Assembly (NCBI GenBank): GCA_008694505.1 | Contig: VZDJ01000049.1 | Span: 434,001 to 498,000, forward strand | Length of the DNA stretch: 64,000 bases | Direction of reading: 5' to 3' | Source: Cyanoderma ruficeps | Lineage: Eukaryota > Chordata > Aves > Passeriformes > Timaliidae | Shown here: in pieces, positions 11,231 to 23,980 of the stretch | How positions within the stretch are numbered: the stretch's first letter is position 1 | How the letters are laid out: every line of letters begins with the position of its first letter | The notes under the pieces: model-generated | Database searches by the model: none | Told to the model about the DNA's origin: nothing | What the model saw: only the letters and a program-made list of their open reading frames with translations | Translations under genes and position numbers: made by a program

Positions 11231-13085
11231 TTCTTTGGAAACTGGTGTATAAACACACAGACTAAAAAAACTTTTCAAAATTCTCCTTTTAGAGGCAGCT
11301 GGGAGGAAGCTCACACGGTACTAAAGAGTTTAGTAAAGATCATGTCCTATCTCTTCCAATCAAATGGTGAACAAAGATTGCCAATGCTCAGTCAAAAGGG
11401 GAAACTGTCTTTGAAGGCACGTTAAAGATGAGTAAAAAAAAAATCCTAAGTGGATGATGAAGAACTAATCCATTTGCAAAATTGCTATTTTTGAAGCAAG
11501 AAGTTAACTAAGAAATCATCAAGAAACTGTTTGTGAACATGTCTGTCATATTTAGTGCTTAGGATAATGCCAAGACCAGGAGATTTTGCAGGGATGAGAG
11601 AACAAGGAGCAATATCAGCATCGCTGGTTTTAGGCTTCTCCTCAGGACTTTATATGGTCACTCTCAGGACTATATGAACAGTGCCACAGGATAAAGCATT
11701 TTAACCTGTTAATAGGGACAACATTCAGACCCCCTTGGAACAGGAATTATCTGAGAGGTTGAGGTTCCTCTGGGTACCTTCTTCATACTGGAAGCATACA
11801 GTGTTAGCCCCAAGAACATCCATTTTTTTCTATTGATAACGATGCAGGAGACAACCCCTCCCTTCCACAAGTGATCACCTGCCTCTGTCAATCCATATCT
11901 GTGTCACCTGTGGCCCAGGGCTGAGCTGGTACACCCTCCCTTTGGGTTCTGACATGTGTCATTGAACTAGATACACCTGGATCAAAGCCTGGCAGCGCCT
12001 TTTTCCATGGACACTACAGTGTCCCTGCATTTCACTCCCTCTGCTGGCTCCACTTACACATCAAATGAAGGTTTTGGGACCTGACATTTCTTTAAGGTTG
12101 GGACATCTAAAATTGACCTGGATTCTCCGGGTCCAGGGCCTGCTCTGCCGTCCTTACAGGCAGCTGGCAGGGATGCAGCCCTTCCTCCTCCCAGCCACAG
12201 CAACCCGGGCCTGGGACAGGAGCATGGCCCTGCCAGCCCTCCCTGTGGTAAGTCTGAGTGGGAAGAGTGTCGCTCCATTCCACGCTGGGTACTCCCACCC
12301 CTGGAAGAGGGCAGGATCTCAGCTCACCAGGCTGTACCTGCTGGCTGCAAGAGCTGTGTGCATCTACAGGTAAGGCAGCCCCTGCCCCGTGCAGGCTGAG
12401 CCTCCTGCCTGCTGCCACTGCCTGCTGGACTGGGTGCCTTCCCCAGGGAAACAGAGCCTGGCCTTCACACACCTGGCATCTCAGGAGCAAAAATCAGGGC
12501 AGTAACACTTTTGAGGAACACCCCCTTAAGGCTGAAGGACCAGGTGTATCCCAGCTGAGGAGGTGTGCTGGTGCTGGCACAGCTCCTGGGGAAGTCAGGT
12601 GCCCCTGGCTCTCCGGGCTGGTGGAGCCCTCTTGGCCAAGGCTCCCACTCAGCCCTGTGACACAGATGGGCTCTTATGCAATTTTTTACTTTCCAGTAGC
12701 CACGTGACTTTCTGTGGCAGGAATTACTCAATGTGCAGTTCCTGTCTGAAGTGGCCCATCCAAAGTATTCAAAACAAGTTCTGAGCAAACCTGCATCTCG
12801 AGGGTTGGTGTTGCCTTTAGGCAGATACTGTTGTTATTTCACAAGAGGGAAAATGGGGTAATTTTTTTTCTTTAAAGGGGGGCAGATGCCGCACACATAC
12901 AGGCACTGAACACCCTTGGTGCTTGTCTAAAGCTGAGAAGAAGCATTGAAAACACCCAGATATGATAGACAGGCTGCAAATTTGAGCATGAATCCCCCTA
13001 AACCATTGCGCTTTTTTGCCACACACACGTTTACTTGCCATGGAAATGGACCTTGTACCTCATTGTTCAAATACTTGCCTGCAGT
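11231..13085. other. Non-coding stretch with a donor-like site
   Basis: No gene is recognised. The sequence at 12367-12375 reads CAG|GTAAGG, a close match to a plus-strand splice donor, at the end of a 102-codon frame (12065-12373) that resembles no known protein. A partner acceptor with an exon-like body is not evident. The rest is mixed composition, with a more GC-rich part at about 12100-12660. Confidence 0.4.
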
Positions 13086-13090
13086 TATTC

Positions 13091-13130
13091 GGTATTTCAG
13101 GTTTTTGGTATTTCAGGTTTTTGGTATTTT
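13091..13130. repeat. 16-bp tandem repeat, 2.5 copies
   Basis: The unit GGTATTTCAGGTTTTT begins at 13091, 13107 and 13123, the last copy being partial. The copies are identical. It lies inside overlapping short frames, which are shadows of the repeat. Confidence 0.9.
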
Positions 13131-15500
13131 CCCCCTTGCTCACATGCCAGGTGGCAAACCCCAAACTGGAGCAGAAGTCACTTCCTACACTGTGGTTATA
13201 TGAGAGTTAAAGTTCAGATTTCTAATTGCTCTCTTGAGGCCTTATTACTTGTTGATTAGGGTCTTTTGGGAACTGCATCAAACCTATAATAATAAACACT
13301 CATTTCACTGGAAGTTTGTAGCTGCTGTGGCAGCCCGGCAGCCCTTCTGTAATGGCACACGTACAAACCCACCAGGAAAGGCCTCTCTGACTTCTTCAGA
13401 GGCTTTCCAGGCTGGACAGGTCTGAGCTATGGGCATTTCCCTGCCAGACTGGAGCTGGGGCTGCATCTCTGGCAGCACCTGTGTCTGCATGTGCCCCTCT
13501 GCCCCCTCCCAGCACACAGAGCTGTGAGTGGTGTCTGGGCAGGAGCCTGGTGGGAGCACATCTGTGCAGGGATGGCTCTTAGGGCTCCTTCAAACAGTGG
13601 CTAGTTCCTAAATGCTGGTACATTTGGGGACGGCAGTCAGTAAGAAGTAGGGCTCCCAGCACACTGCTGGTGGCGGTCAATGTTCAGAGTCCATTGTCTT
13701 CTGTTCTGTCATGGCATCTGACCAGAACGGATGGCCTGAGGGTGCCATCCTGAAACCCAGGTGCTGTATGCCTCAGCAAACACCTCTGCTGTGGGAGGCT
13801 GCTGCTGGAGGAGGACACGTTTGCTGTAAGAGCAGTGTCTCTGCAGTACCCTCGGCACCATAAACCTCCTCCTCCCACAGGTACCCCTGGCCTGACCAGC
13901 CCCATGGAATCTGTGGGCTGATGCCCAGTGCCAGCCCAGGTCAGCGATGCTGCATCCTGCTGGGGCACACAGGGCACATGGGGACACAGCCCCCAAATCC
14001 CCAGCTGGGACAGAAGAGGGTTCCCCAGTGAGGAGCAGTGGTGGGACAGTGGCAGGTGCTCTGTGTCTCATCAATGCACACGTTCCTGATTGCAAAACCT
14101 GAGTTCTCCTAACTGGAGCAGCCCAAGGTGTCATTCCCAGACTAGGTGCTTTGGAAGTGCTTGCATGGCATTGTTGTTACAGGCTGGATGTGTGGAGGGA
14201 TGGCACGGGGAACACAGTGCGGTCACGGATTGTCCGGGCAGGACAGAAGTCACTGCAAGCCTGCTCTTGGCGAGTCTCCAGAGAAGGGCCAGGGCTCTCC
14301 TAGAAACCCCCAGGATGAATGAGCCTGGAGTAAAGGCAGGTGTTGATCTCAAGTGCTGCCTCGGGGCGCGGGTACCTGTTGGCAGGGCGGATCGATGTGA
14401 GCCCGGGCAGCCAAGCATGAGCTGTTACACAGTGCTGTATTGATCAGGGCTCACGCTGCCGATGGGAGCCGAGCACTGACAGCCCGAGAGGAGGCAAGGA
14501 GGAAACAGCCTTCGCTGGTGGCAGACGTACAGGAGAACGCCGATAAAAAGTCAATTCCACTTAACTGAATGGCTGCTAACTAAATATTTTTGGGGCCAGA
14601 GCCTTCCCAGATAGCAGCTGGAATGTCTCTGCTCCAGAACTGAGACATCAAGTGAGCGTGGCATTGCCGGCTGAGATAAGGGACGCTGCGATGGCCGGCG
14701 GAGCAGGAGAACCCGCTGAGCCAGCCCTGCCTGCCCTGCACAGCCACACACCGGAGGAGAACACAGATACCCACAGCTGCCCTTCCCAGGCCCAATGCTA
14801 AGACTGTGGACAACGTTTCAGGCCAACTTTTAGTGGACTGGATCAGTGCTTAAGGCACCGAATATAAAGTAATTCTCCAGCAGTTTGATTAATAGTGTCA
14901 TAGTCATAGCTTCAGTTCAGGTTCAACCTTTTTAACGTTTTATTATTTTACAGCATAATAAATCAGGGCAGCAGGAAAAGACAGATGCAGGAATGTCCCT
15001 GTCTCCCGTCTGCTTGTGCAGACAATGGGTCACGGGATAACGGCTTCCAGGGCTGAGGCAGCTGATAGAAAATCTCCAAGAGAGGAGTCTGTACCAGAGC
15101 CAGCGGTGCTCTGAGGAAGGAAGAGGCAGCTGGAAGGCAGTCAGCATGTCCTGTGGAGCTGGAGCATTGACCAAGGAAGGAGCAGGCTGGGGCTCGCAGG
15201 GGGCTAACTGGGATGAGATGTCTCCTTGCTGGCTGTGAGAGGAAAGGCAGCTGTGCCACAGCACCAACTGTCCCTGGGCAAAGTGGGATGCAGCCCTTCC
15301 TCACGGAGCAAACGAGCCCCTTCCTGCCCTTCCAGCACCAGCAGTGACCAAACCAAGCTCACCACACTGGTCTTTACTGGGCTTGCTGGTGCAGGGATGG
15401 ACACAGCTCAAGGACTGTCATGGGACGCTACAGCTGAAAGGAAAGCTGAGCCGTGTAGGGCCACTGCAGGCTGCAGAGAGGAGAAAGCACAAGCTTTGCA
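13131..15500. other. Mixed-composition non-coding stretch
   Basis: No repeat family, RNA gene or exon is recognised. Moderately GC-rich parts at about 13680-14440 and 14960-15500 open several frames of 90-140 codons on both strands. None has a domain or biased composition typical of a real protein. Confidence 0.45.
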
Positions 15501-15960
15501 GCTCAGTTGGTGGACAACAATATAGATGATAGAGATGAAAGAAAGAATGGAGATGTTTTTATGAGATCAAAAGACTATGAGAAGTATTCTTGTAGAGGTT
15601 CATCTCTGATGGAGCTGATGGAGAACATGAACCTAAAACACGCAGGGGAAGGGCCGGAGGTGGTGAGCAAACTTGACTTGCTAGGAAGGAGGGATGGAGG
15701 AAGAACAAGGGATCTGAAGGGATAAAAAAGACAAATCAAATACTAAGAAAACTCCTAAGGTGTCTTTTTTATGGACTGAAATGTGTGTGTAGCAGCAAAA
15801 AGAAGTGGCTGTGGCAATCAAAGGAAGCAATGACAGAGCCTTGGAAAAGAGGTTTTGTCATTAGAATGGAGAGTGGAGAATGATCCAATAATTCAGAAAT
15901 TGTGAAGGGTAAGGGAAAAACTGGGTCAGAGTAAGAAAAACTTCATGGAAAAGTAACAAA
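15501..15960. other. Purine-rich strand, unidentified
   Basis: The plus strand is strongly A/G-rich over some 450 bases, with many GAAAGAA, GGAGG and GAGAA words, unlike its neighbours. This may be a decayed retroelement or simple purine-rich DNA. I cannot match it to a known family. The 72-codon frame at 15507-15725 is probably incidental. Confidence 0.4.
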
Positions 15961-18060
15961 AATCTAATAAATGTACTTTGCTTCTCATAGCACCATGTTT
16001 GTTTTGTTCAATGTGAACCACAGGACAGCACATAGAGATGCAAATAAATTCATGTGTAACGTGGAGAAAACAAGTGAGACTAATGCTTGAAATTTCACCC
16101 TGTATTTATAGGCTGCTGCTTATATTGCAGAGCAAAGCAAGTTGTATATTGAACAAACATTGCACTGTTCTCTGTCTTCCTTTAACAGGAGTTAATTTTA
16201 CTTTTAAATTTTAATTAGTTTCATGCAGGGGCCTGGCAGTCCCAAGGCAGAGGCACCACAACTTACAGGTTATTTGTCATCACAACTTCAGGACTGTTAA
16301 AAGACGTGTAAGTTACAACCCAGGGACCGGGTGACTAAAATATCACCAGCAGCTGGACTCGGCACACAGTTATTTGTATTTGCAGGTGCTGAGGTTCAGG
16401 TGTTTATGAAACAAGGTGCTCAGTGCTGTCAGTGCTGCCTGACACTGATACCCAGGTTTGTTGTCATGTAGGTGCTGCAGGCTGGGCTGCCTGGGCCATT
16501 GACGTGGACAGACACACTGACATCTGCAAATGCTACAGCTGTTATGTGCATGCTTTTAAAGAGAATACTTTGAGACCTTGTGTTTACTTCTAGACTCATT
16601 TAAATAAAGGTTAACTGTGAGATTTAAGCCACTTTCTGACAGTGAACCTTCAACTACACAGTGAAGGCATTGGCACAGCCAGAAAACTCCTTCAGCCTGT
16701 GTGCACCATTGCTGGACAGTCAGAGAGATGGTTAAGGGAAGAAATCAGTTCAATATTCCAGTATTTTTTCTGCTAAATTCTGTGCAATTCCAAACTAGAT
16801 TGAAATCCAGCCTGTTTCACTCTGCTTTCCTACCAAGCTACCTCCCTGCATTCTGGAATGTTTTAAAGCTGACACGGTACAGGAAAAACTAATGAAATCT
16901 ATTAGACTTCCAGTACAAAAGAGAAGAGATTTCTAAGAAATACTGCACAAAAAAGTGCAGATTAAAAAAAATGGAAGCAACAGAGAACAGCAACTATGTG
17001 CCACAAAAAGATAAACACAAAAAGCTCTGCTCTCTTATAAGACACCCACAGTCTCCATCTGTCATCCCAACCCTTCCTCTCCCAACTGTTCTTAAATTAA
17101 ATGAATGCTTCTAATGGGCGATTTTCTCATGAAAGCATATGAGAATTCATCCAAAGACAAATTAAAACAATGCTGTGGAATGAAGCAATTCACCTCTCTC
17201 ACAGGCTGCCTGGCTTCAATGGTTACATTTACAGTAGAAAAAAAACAACAATAAAACACCCAAAGAAAGAAAATCCAGCAAAAGAACAAACCTGGCACTG
17301 ACCATAGCCAATGCAAACACAGGTCACTCTCTGCAATCATTCTCACAGCCCTACAGCTGAGACTAAAGGTTATTTTCCTCTGTAGAAGAGACTCCTGTAC
17401 ACATCAGATTTACTGGTTCTGTCCTTTGTGGGCCCTGAGGTCCAAACACCTCCCAAGGGATCAGCAGAGTTAAAACTATATATTATGTTTTTCTTCATGT
17501 AAATAAGCCCAGCTTGGGCTACTGTGTCTAAAGTGGCTTTAAAATGTATTCTCCCACTCATCACATACCATTTGAGTTGCTTTTAGCATCCTACACAGCA
17601 TCCTATCCATGCTGGACATGAATAACATGTTCAGATTTTACATTTTCACTTTGGTTTCTGGTCACCTGAATTTTGAGGTTACTGCTTAGTAACAGAATTC
17701 TTCTGTATTTGGGGTGAATGCATTTAATTTCTGTCACTTGAAGCCTCGGTGGATGTATTAGCAAAATTGCAAGGAAAGGTTTCCATTAAACTCAGGTCTG
17801 AAGGAGGACACTTGAAAAGGAACCAGATGTTAAATTCAGACCCCATCAGCCGCCAGTGCCTCCTTCATGACAGTCTCTGCTGCCTCTGTATTTCACTGTT
17901 TGCTCTTTGCATTCACCCCAGGCAGTCTGATACCAAATGGTTTGGGTATTTCAGTTTTCTTAGCTAAGAGTCCCACTAAATTTAGATCTAGCAGCAGAAA
18001 GGAACTAAAAGGAAACAAGCCGCCCCTGCGGCCCCAAAGAAGTTCCCAGGGCCAGAACAG
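15961..18060. other. AT-rich non-coding stretch
   Basis: Nothing recognisable apart from scattered short A runs. Frames are short (up to about 85 codons) and occur on both strands with no sign of selection that can be judged by eye. Confidence 0.5.
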
Positions 18061-18136
18061 GCTGAGGCTGGAAGCACCTGGGATGGGGACGTGTGGCTGG
18101 ATGCTGCTCCCCCATGGCACCCATGGGTGACAGTGC

Positions 18137-18173
18137 AGGCAGGGCCAGGGCCAGGGCCAGGCTCAGGCTCAGG
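18137..18173 (+). repeat. Hexanucleotide repeat, GGGCCA then GGCTCA
   Basis: Three GGGCCA units are followed by two GGCTCA units, a short degenerate hexanucleotide array. Three GGG tracts plus nearby GG pairs make weak G-quadruplex formation on the plus strand possible. It lies within overlapping open frames that show ArgAla/GlyPro-type repeats for this reason. Confidence 0.85.
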
Positions 18174-18454
18174 AGTCTCCTGCTGCCACGACAGGGACGC
18201 TGGAATGCTGGCTGGACAAACCAGGGGCTCTGCCATCCGCCCCCTCTGGTCTACACTGTTCTGCTGCTGCAGGTGTTTCACTGCTCTCTCTGGGTCTGGG
18301 CACCAGATCACAGGGCACACACTGCCAGTCCCCGTGGATTTCCCTCTCTGTTTGCTTTAATCTTTCGTGCTCCCTCCCTGCTCTCTCACTGTCTTTGCAT
18401 GATTCCTGCCCTCACCCTCTTCATTACCGAAGTCACCGGGACTGCTGGAGCTCG

Positions 18455-18470
18455 CAGCAGAAGGTAAGTG
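18455..18470 (+). other. Strong splice-donor-like site
   Basis: GCAGAAG|GTAAGTG, with the GT at 18464-18465, fits the vertebrate donor consensus almost completely. It lies near the end of a 124-codon open frame (18093-18467). That frame includes the hexanucleotide repeat and resembles no known protein, so it may belong to a non-coding exon or be fortuitous. Confidence 0.3.
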
Positions 18471-18754
18471 ACCCTCCCAGACCCCCTGCTCTCCGTGATT
18501 CCTGCATGTGCTCTTTCACAGTTTCTCTTACTGAAGTCCCTCACTGTTGTACTTAACCACCGTGAGTGACAGAAATCCAATGCTGACCACTTCATTATGT
18601 ACCGACCTTGTCCCCTGGCCTCCTGCCCCTCCATCTCTCTTGGGCAGTTTGCCCTGTGTCGTGAGTCCTTGTTAAAGGTCAGGACCCCGAACCATCAGCG
18701 CTGGTCGTGTTGTTTTACTGTATCACCAGAGAAATCAGGGCTGTCGGATCTCAT

Positions 18755-19245
18755 TAGCGCCCTATTTACGGGCGGAGCGCCGCTCCTGGCGCGGGATGAG
18801 CCGCTACCTTTGAAACGCAATCTTCCCCCGATCAACCCGGCAGCACACAGGGATTATATTCCAGCAGTCAATCTCCCATAATCGCTCCCACCCTTATTGG
18901 CATGGCTACTGCAGGCCCTGCATGAGAAAGGAAATCCTCTTAAACAAATACTCTGCAGCAGCAAGACTCCTCTCGGCAGCGCAGGGGCGCGGGCCGTGGC
19001 CACAGGCGGGGCAGGGCAGGTGGCCACAGGGCTGGCCTCGAGCAGCCCGGCCAGCGAGCCCCGTGTGCTGCCTGTCCCTTCCTGCACACCACGGACACAC
19101 CAGAGCCGGAGAGAAGTGCGAACTGATCCTCTCAACATACCCCAAACGAGCTGGGAGCTGTCACCACCGCGGCAGCGGGGAAGTGACGCCGCTTCCTGCG
19201 GGTGACACCGCAAATCGGCGGCAGCACTGCGAGGTTAATTATTCA
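18755..19245. promoter_or_regulatory. Moderate CpG-rich block
   Basis: CpG density rises from about 18755 ('attagcgccctatttacgggcggagcgccgc') to about 19240, with GCGGG, CCGCGG and ACGCCGC words. It is weaker and patchier than the 4.8-5.4 kb island. A 119-codon minus frame and 102-110-codon plus frames inside it are explained by GC content. Promoter or enhancer function is inferred. Confidence 0.35.
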
Positions 19246-22200
19246 CAGCCTTAGAAAAACGTCTTTGAATTGTAACTCTTATCAGCTTCTTCTCTGACAT
19301 GAGTATTAAGACAGAGAGAGCCTTTCCCTCATGGATTACACCACAGTTTTCAGTCACAGTCATGACAGTGCACTGAGGGATTTCCAGAGGATGTCGTCAG
19401 GTGGGTTGCATGGTAAATAACATCATGCTCCACATGTGAACCGAGCTTTTTGAAAGAAAGTTTCAGTGTGAATGTGTGCTGAATTGATCATTTCCCCAGT
19501 GCACAATGCAGAAAATGATGCAAACCCATTACACGAATTCTGAAGACAAAGAGAAATCTCAGCTGCCTAAATGAGAATAAATCAAAAAGTAAACACAGAA
19601 GCTAACAAGAACCATCGGAATAATCTTGAGAACCAAATCCCATCTAGGACAAATCCCTGTACAACATGGCAGGATGGCAGGACAGAGGAGGCAGCATGTT
19701 AAACTTGCAAAATACAGGTATTTCACTTAAATGGGAGTCTTGTAACAATTGCCTTTTGGGCCACATGAGCTCCGAGTCATGCAGGGTGACACCTCATGGT
19801 TTTTCTAGAAGCATTTATAGTATTTCAGCGTTCCTTGCCTGAAAAATTCCACCCTATCAGACAGTGATGTTCCTCCTCCTCAGGATAAGCCGAGCTCATG
19901 TGCACAGGGAGGTGCTGCTAAAGGCAGCAGCCCATGGATGGAAAGGGAGCGACTGTGAGCAAAGAGGGGCTAAAGGAACCATGAGGGCAACCAAGCCTGG
20001 AGGCAAAGTTTGGATGAGTTTTTATACCACCTTCTTGGGGGTTTTGTTATTAAATTTAATGCCTAGAAAGAGGATAAAGTTAGATGTTGTACAGTGAGAG
20101 GATTATCTTTGTATGGCAGTCTGGGAAAGGCACAGCTCACATGCAGTCCACAGCAGAATTTTGAAAAATCCTTCTTCAAAAAAAGTATAAAAAGAGGAAA
20201 AACTATGAAATCCTCAACTAGATGAAAAAAAGAGAAGATCTTAGCAAGTCTAACAGACAGCCCTAAAACCAAAGCATGTAGACTTGATATAACTTATTAG
20301 AGTGGCAGGAGAAGGCAGTATCTGCATGGGAAGAGTGAAGTTATACAAGAGGGGGATTTACCAGGAGCTCAAAAACCTGAGAATATGGTCCCAGATTAAA
20401 GGGAACTCGACACCTGCTCTGCCCAGTTCTGAGCCAGGCAGGTGCAGCTGCATTTTTAGAGTGTGTAAAAGAGGACTCTGACACACACGGGAGGTGTGAT
20501 AGGGAAGAGCCTTAACCAAAACCAGCGACGTTTTACTCCAGATTCTCAGGCAACTGGGAATGAGAGGATAAGGTTACCACACGTGTTAAAAAGCCAGATC
20601 TGCTTTCTTCTAGGTCACTAATTCTGATATTTTTGCATCCATTTGGGTCAGCAGGGTCATAAAATATGACCTTTCCATTTTGCAAAGTTTCTTCTAAATC
20701 ATTCTCTAAAAGCTCTTTTAATGTGTTCTTACCCAGAGCAGTGGGGCAGGCTCAGCTGGGCTCCTTTTCCATTCCGTGCACAGTTACAGACATTTACTGT
20801 AAGGGCCTATGATGTTCAGTAGGAGAAGAAGAGCTAAATTAGGCTAAAGTGTATTTTAATTTAATACAATTTTTGCTAGTACTGAAAATAGACATATATC
20901 TGACATTGTTTAACATTTCAGCATTTGCTTAATTAGCAGTTCCCTTTGAGAACAAGTCACTCTTGGTGAGGTGAGTATTCCCTGGGGGCTCTAGAAGGGG
21001 TTTCTGCCCAATGTGGGTAGTTCCCAAAGCTCCTTCTCTGTGTGGCCACACTGAATTTGCTGCTTGGCTTCAGCACTGGAACTATCTGTCAAGTCCAAAG
21101 CAGAAACAGAGTTTGAAAGGCAAACATGATCTGTGATCAATATCCTAACAAATCCAATGGAAGCCCCAGCTCCCAAAGGGTTAATCCAGAGAAGAAAAGG
21201 CATCCGAATGTTTAGTGAGCTAATGTGTTTATTGACTGGGAGGCCTTCAAGTCTTCAGCAGGGAAAAGCTCTGATAAGTGACTGGAAGTTCGAGTTAGAC
21301 AACCCGGTTTGGGTGGAACTTGGGTGGAACAGGGTCACCTTTTCCAGCTGATTGGCTTTTTAGATTTCTGGGGGGTCATCCCTGGGGTGTCCTTTGGCAG
21401 GGGGTCTGCACCTGCCCGGAGTGAAGCCCGCTGTGGAACAGGGATGTTCCCACAACAGGGAGTGAGTGTCCAGGCTGGCTGGTGTGGACACAGCACAGGC
21501 ACCTTGTCCCAGAAAACAGTGAGGGCCAGCACTCCTCGCAGCGCTGTTCAGCATGTCTGAGCCTGGGCTGCAGTGTGTTGTAATCCTCTGCCCAAATCCT
21601 GCACCCAGCTCCTGGATGGACACTCCTGATTTCCACTGGGGCATTCCGAAATGTGCAACAACTCCCAGCTGAGAGCCTGACCCTGTTCAGTGCCTCCCCT
21701 GCCCAACCTGCAGGTGACTCCTCACCCCCACAACGGCGTGTCCAGCATCAGGAGAGCTGCACACCCACCAGCCTGGTGGCCAGCCCTGCCCAGCCTGTGC
21801 TGGGAACTGCTCTGGCCCACCTGAACCCCTCGTGTCTACCCAGAGTCAGGGTTGGGGTCTGCCTGCTCACAGTGTGAGCCAGCATTGTCCTCAAATTGCT
21901 GGAGGGAACAGACAATGCCCCTCTCCCGCTGCCAGCCGTACCCCGGGGCTGGGGACAGTGGCTTTACTGGAACACTGACAGCCCAGGAGGTGAGGGAAGT
22001 GCCTGAGAGCAGCTGCAGAGCTGCTTGAGGGCCCCACAGAGCTGGGCTTTCCCCAGGGATGAATCCCCCAGGATGAATCCCCAGTCTGCAGGCTCAGCCT
22101 GGTACCAGTCAGGTGCTGTTGGCTGGGACCAGCTCCAGGCTGCCCTTCCCAGCCTGAGCAGAAACCCCTGGTGACCCCACAATGGCCTGGATCAGGTACT

Positions 22201-22920
22201 GTGGTGGTGACTACAAAGGTGTAATTAGGGGATATTCCTTATGGATTTCTTTTCTCTTTGTACAATCTTTTTGTATTGGAAAAAGATTGTAACCAAACTA
22301 TATACACCCCATCTCCACATTAGTTAAGAGATTATAAAAAGATAAATTAAATTAAAGGTCCATCTAGACGATGCCCTGTCATCAACAGGGAGCAGTAACA
22401 GTCCTGCAGGCAGGAGTATGGAATCAGTGGGCAGACAGTGCTGCTATCACCAACAACTTCACATTAAAGGACTTTCTGAACTACAAGGATGCCCCACATT
22501 TCAGCAGCCCTCAGTGGATTTTTCTCCCAGGAAGCTGCTCAGTTGTTCCTGCACACAGAGATCATCAAAAGATGCCAGTGTCCCAAGCGTCTACTCAGGA
22601 AACAAATACCCTGGAATATTGTTCCCTCTAGGTCTGGCAATGTGGTTGGGAATATCTGAAGAGCTGGGTGAGGAGCAGCCTCAGAGAGAACGGGCAAAAT
22701 GAATTCTGGCTGCGCTCCCAGTGAAAGGCCTGAATTAGAAATGTCGGGTGGGCGCTGCCCATGACAGATCCCGCAGGAATATTCTCCTCCTGCAGAATCC
22801 CAGCCCGGGGGCAGGGAGGAGACATAGCCCGGGCAGAGAGGTCTGCAGGCAGAGACTGAGCCGAGGCTGGAGCTCGGGATCCACACCCTTCCCGGGCCGG
22901 GCTGTTTGATTGACCGGGCC
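19246..22920. other. Mixed non-coding stretch
   Basis: No gene or interspersed repeat is recognised. AT-rich until about 21300, then more GC-rich. A 15-bp near-tandem pair (CCCCAGGGATGAATC / CCCCAGGATGAATCC) lies at about 22050-22084. The minus frame at 22539-22925 (128 codons) has no recognisable content. Confidence 0.45.
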
Positions 22921-22929
22921 ATCAAAAGA

Positions 22930-23400
22930 AGCCACGGCGGCTCCTGCTCTCAGCCTGCTCCTCACCTTCATTTGCATATTCAAGGATCGCCGATGTCTGG
23001 CTGTCAGAGATGGTGACAGTTGGGGGGGGTTTTTAGCTTTATCAAGGGGGATTATTTTTAACCCAAATTATTTTGCATTGTAAATGTTTAAATCCACATC
23101 AAATCCAGATTAATGCATAAAATAGTCCAAGAGGGTATTTACTCGGGGGAAAAAAAATAACAATAAACCAAATTATTATGGCGAGCTTCCATCTGAAGTG
23201 CTTTAAAAAGGGCAAAGGCTGAAATTTTGGCTAAAATATCACTTCAAGGAGAAGATTGAAATAAACCTCTCTGCAAAACGGCACAAGTTTACATACAAAC
23301 TGGAACCCTTGGTACTTTTTCACAACATGACCGGAATTAATAATGCAGATAAATCCTAAATAAATCAGGATTAGTGTTAACTACGTCTTGAGGTTTAATA
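22930..23400. promoter_or_regulatory. Motif-dense AT-rich block, best enhancer candidate
   Basis: The block holds a perfect POU octamer ATTTGCAT at 22970-22977, facing MEIS/TGIF cores CTGTCA (23001-23006) and TGACAG (23014-23019), a TCF-like ATCAAGG near 23041, and an OTX/PITX-type GGATTA at 23368-23373. The background is non-repetitive and ATTA-rich, with few open frames, and a CpG block follows immediately. Such packing is typical of deeply conserved developmental enhancers. Conservation and target gene are unknown. Confidence 0.35.
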
Positions 23401-23404
23401 CGCT

Positions 23405-23660
23405 GTAGGAAAATGAAAGGGGGCCGGCGGGGGAGGAAGGAGCTTTGCCTTAAAGCTGCGCGGAGCAGAGCCCGGAGGAGGCCGGCAGCCCCCGACCCGC
23501 CGAGCTGGGCAATCAAAGCGTCTCTAATCGCCGCTCCGGGATGTGTTCAAAGGATCCGGGCCGGCCACGGGCTGCCTCGGGTCACCGGGGAAAGGCGGTC
23601 CTGGCCCAGGGGGAGGGGTGTCTCGGATTTTTGGACAGCCCGGCTGTTTGGATCTGGTTT
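23405..23660. promoter_or_regulatory. CpG-rich block beside the motif-dense region
   Basis: GC- and CpG-rich sequence ('ggggccggcgggggagg', 'ccggaggaggccggcagc') with an abrupt left boundary. It also contains 'aatcaaagcgtctctaatcgc', which carries a TCF-like ATCAAAG core. The adjacent AT-rich motif block makes a paired promoter/enhancer arrangement plausible. The 112- and 146-codon plus frames overlapping it are not recognised. Confidence 0.4.
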
Positions 23661-23799
23661 CAGGAGGTCAGCCGGATTGCAGTATTTTACCGTCTTATCA
23701 GCAAAAAGATTAAATTTCCCTTCGTGGTTAAAGAGCTCAGCTCCGCTCTGAAGGAAAATATAAATAAAACTGCCAACACAATCGCCCGAGAAAAAAACC

Positions 23800-23980
23800 T
23801 GTGGCAGCGCGTCGGGGCTGGGGAGCAGCTTCCCCGAGGCCGGGGTGTCCCCGCCGTGTCCCCAGCGATGTCCCCGCCGTGTCCCAGCCGTGTCCCCGCT
23901 GTCCCAGGCTATGGCCGGGCCAGCACGGACCGTCTCGAACTATCCTCTGCTCCTCCCCGCGGCGCACAGAGCCCGGGCTG
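23800..23980. repeat. CpG-rich patch with imperfect 10-12-bp TGTCCCCGCC repeat
   Basis: From 23844 to about 23908 the words GTGTCCCCGCC, GTGTCCCCAGCGA, TGTCCCCGCC, GTGTCCCAGCC and GTGTCCCCGCT follow one another. This is a short degenerate tandem array inside a CpG-rich patch. The open frames across it (minus-strand GHGWDTAG-type translation) are produced by the array. Confidence 0.75.
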
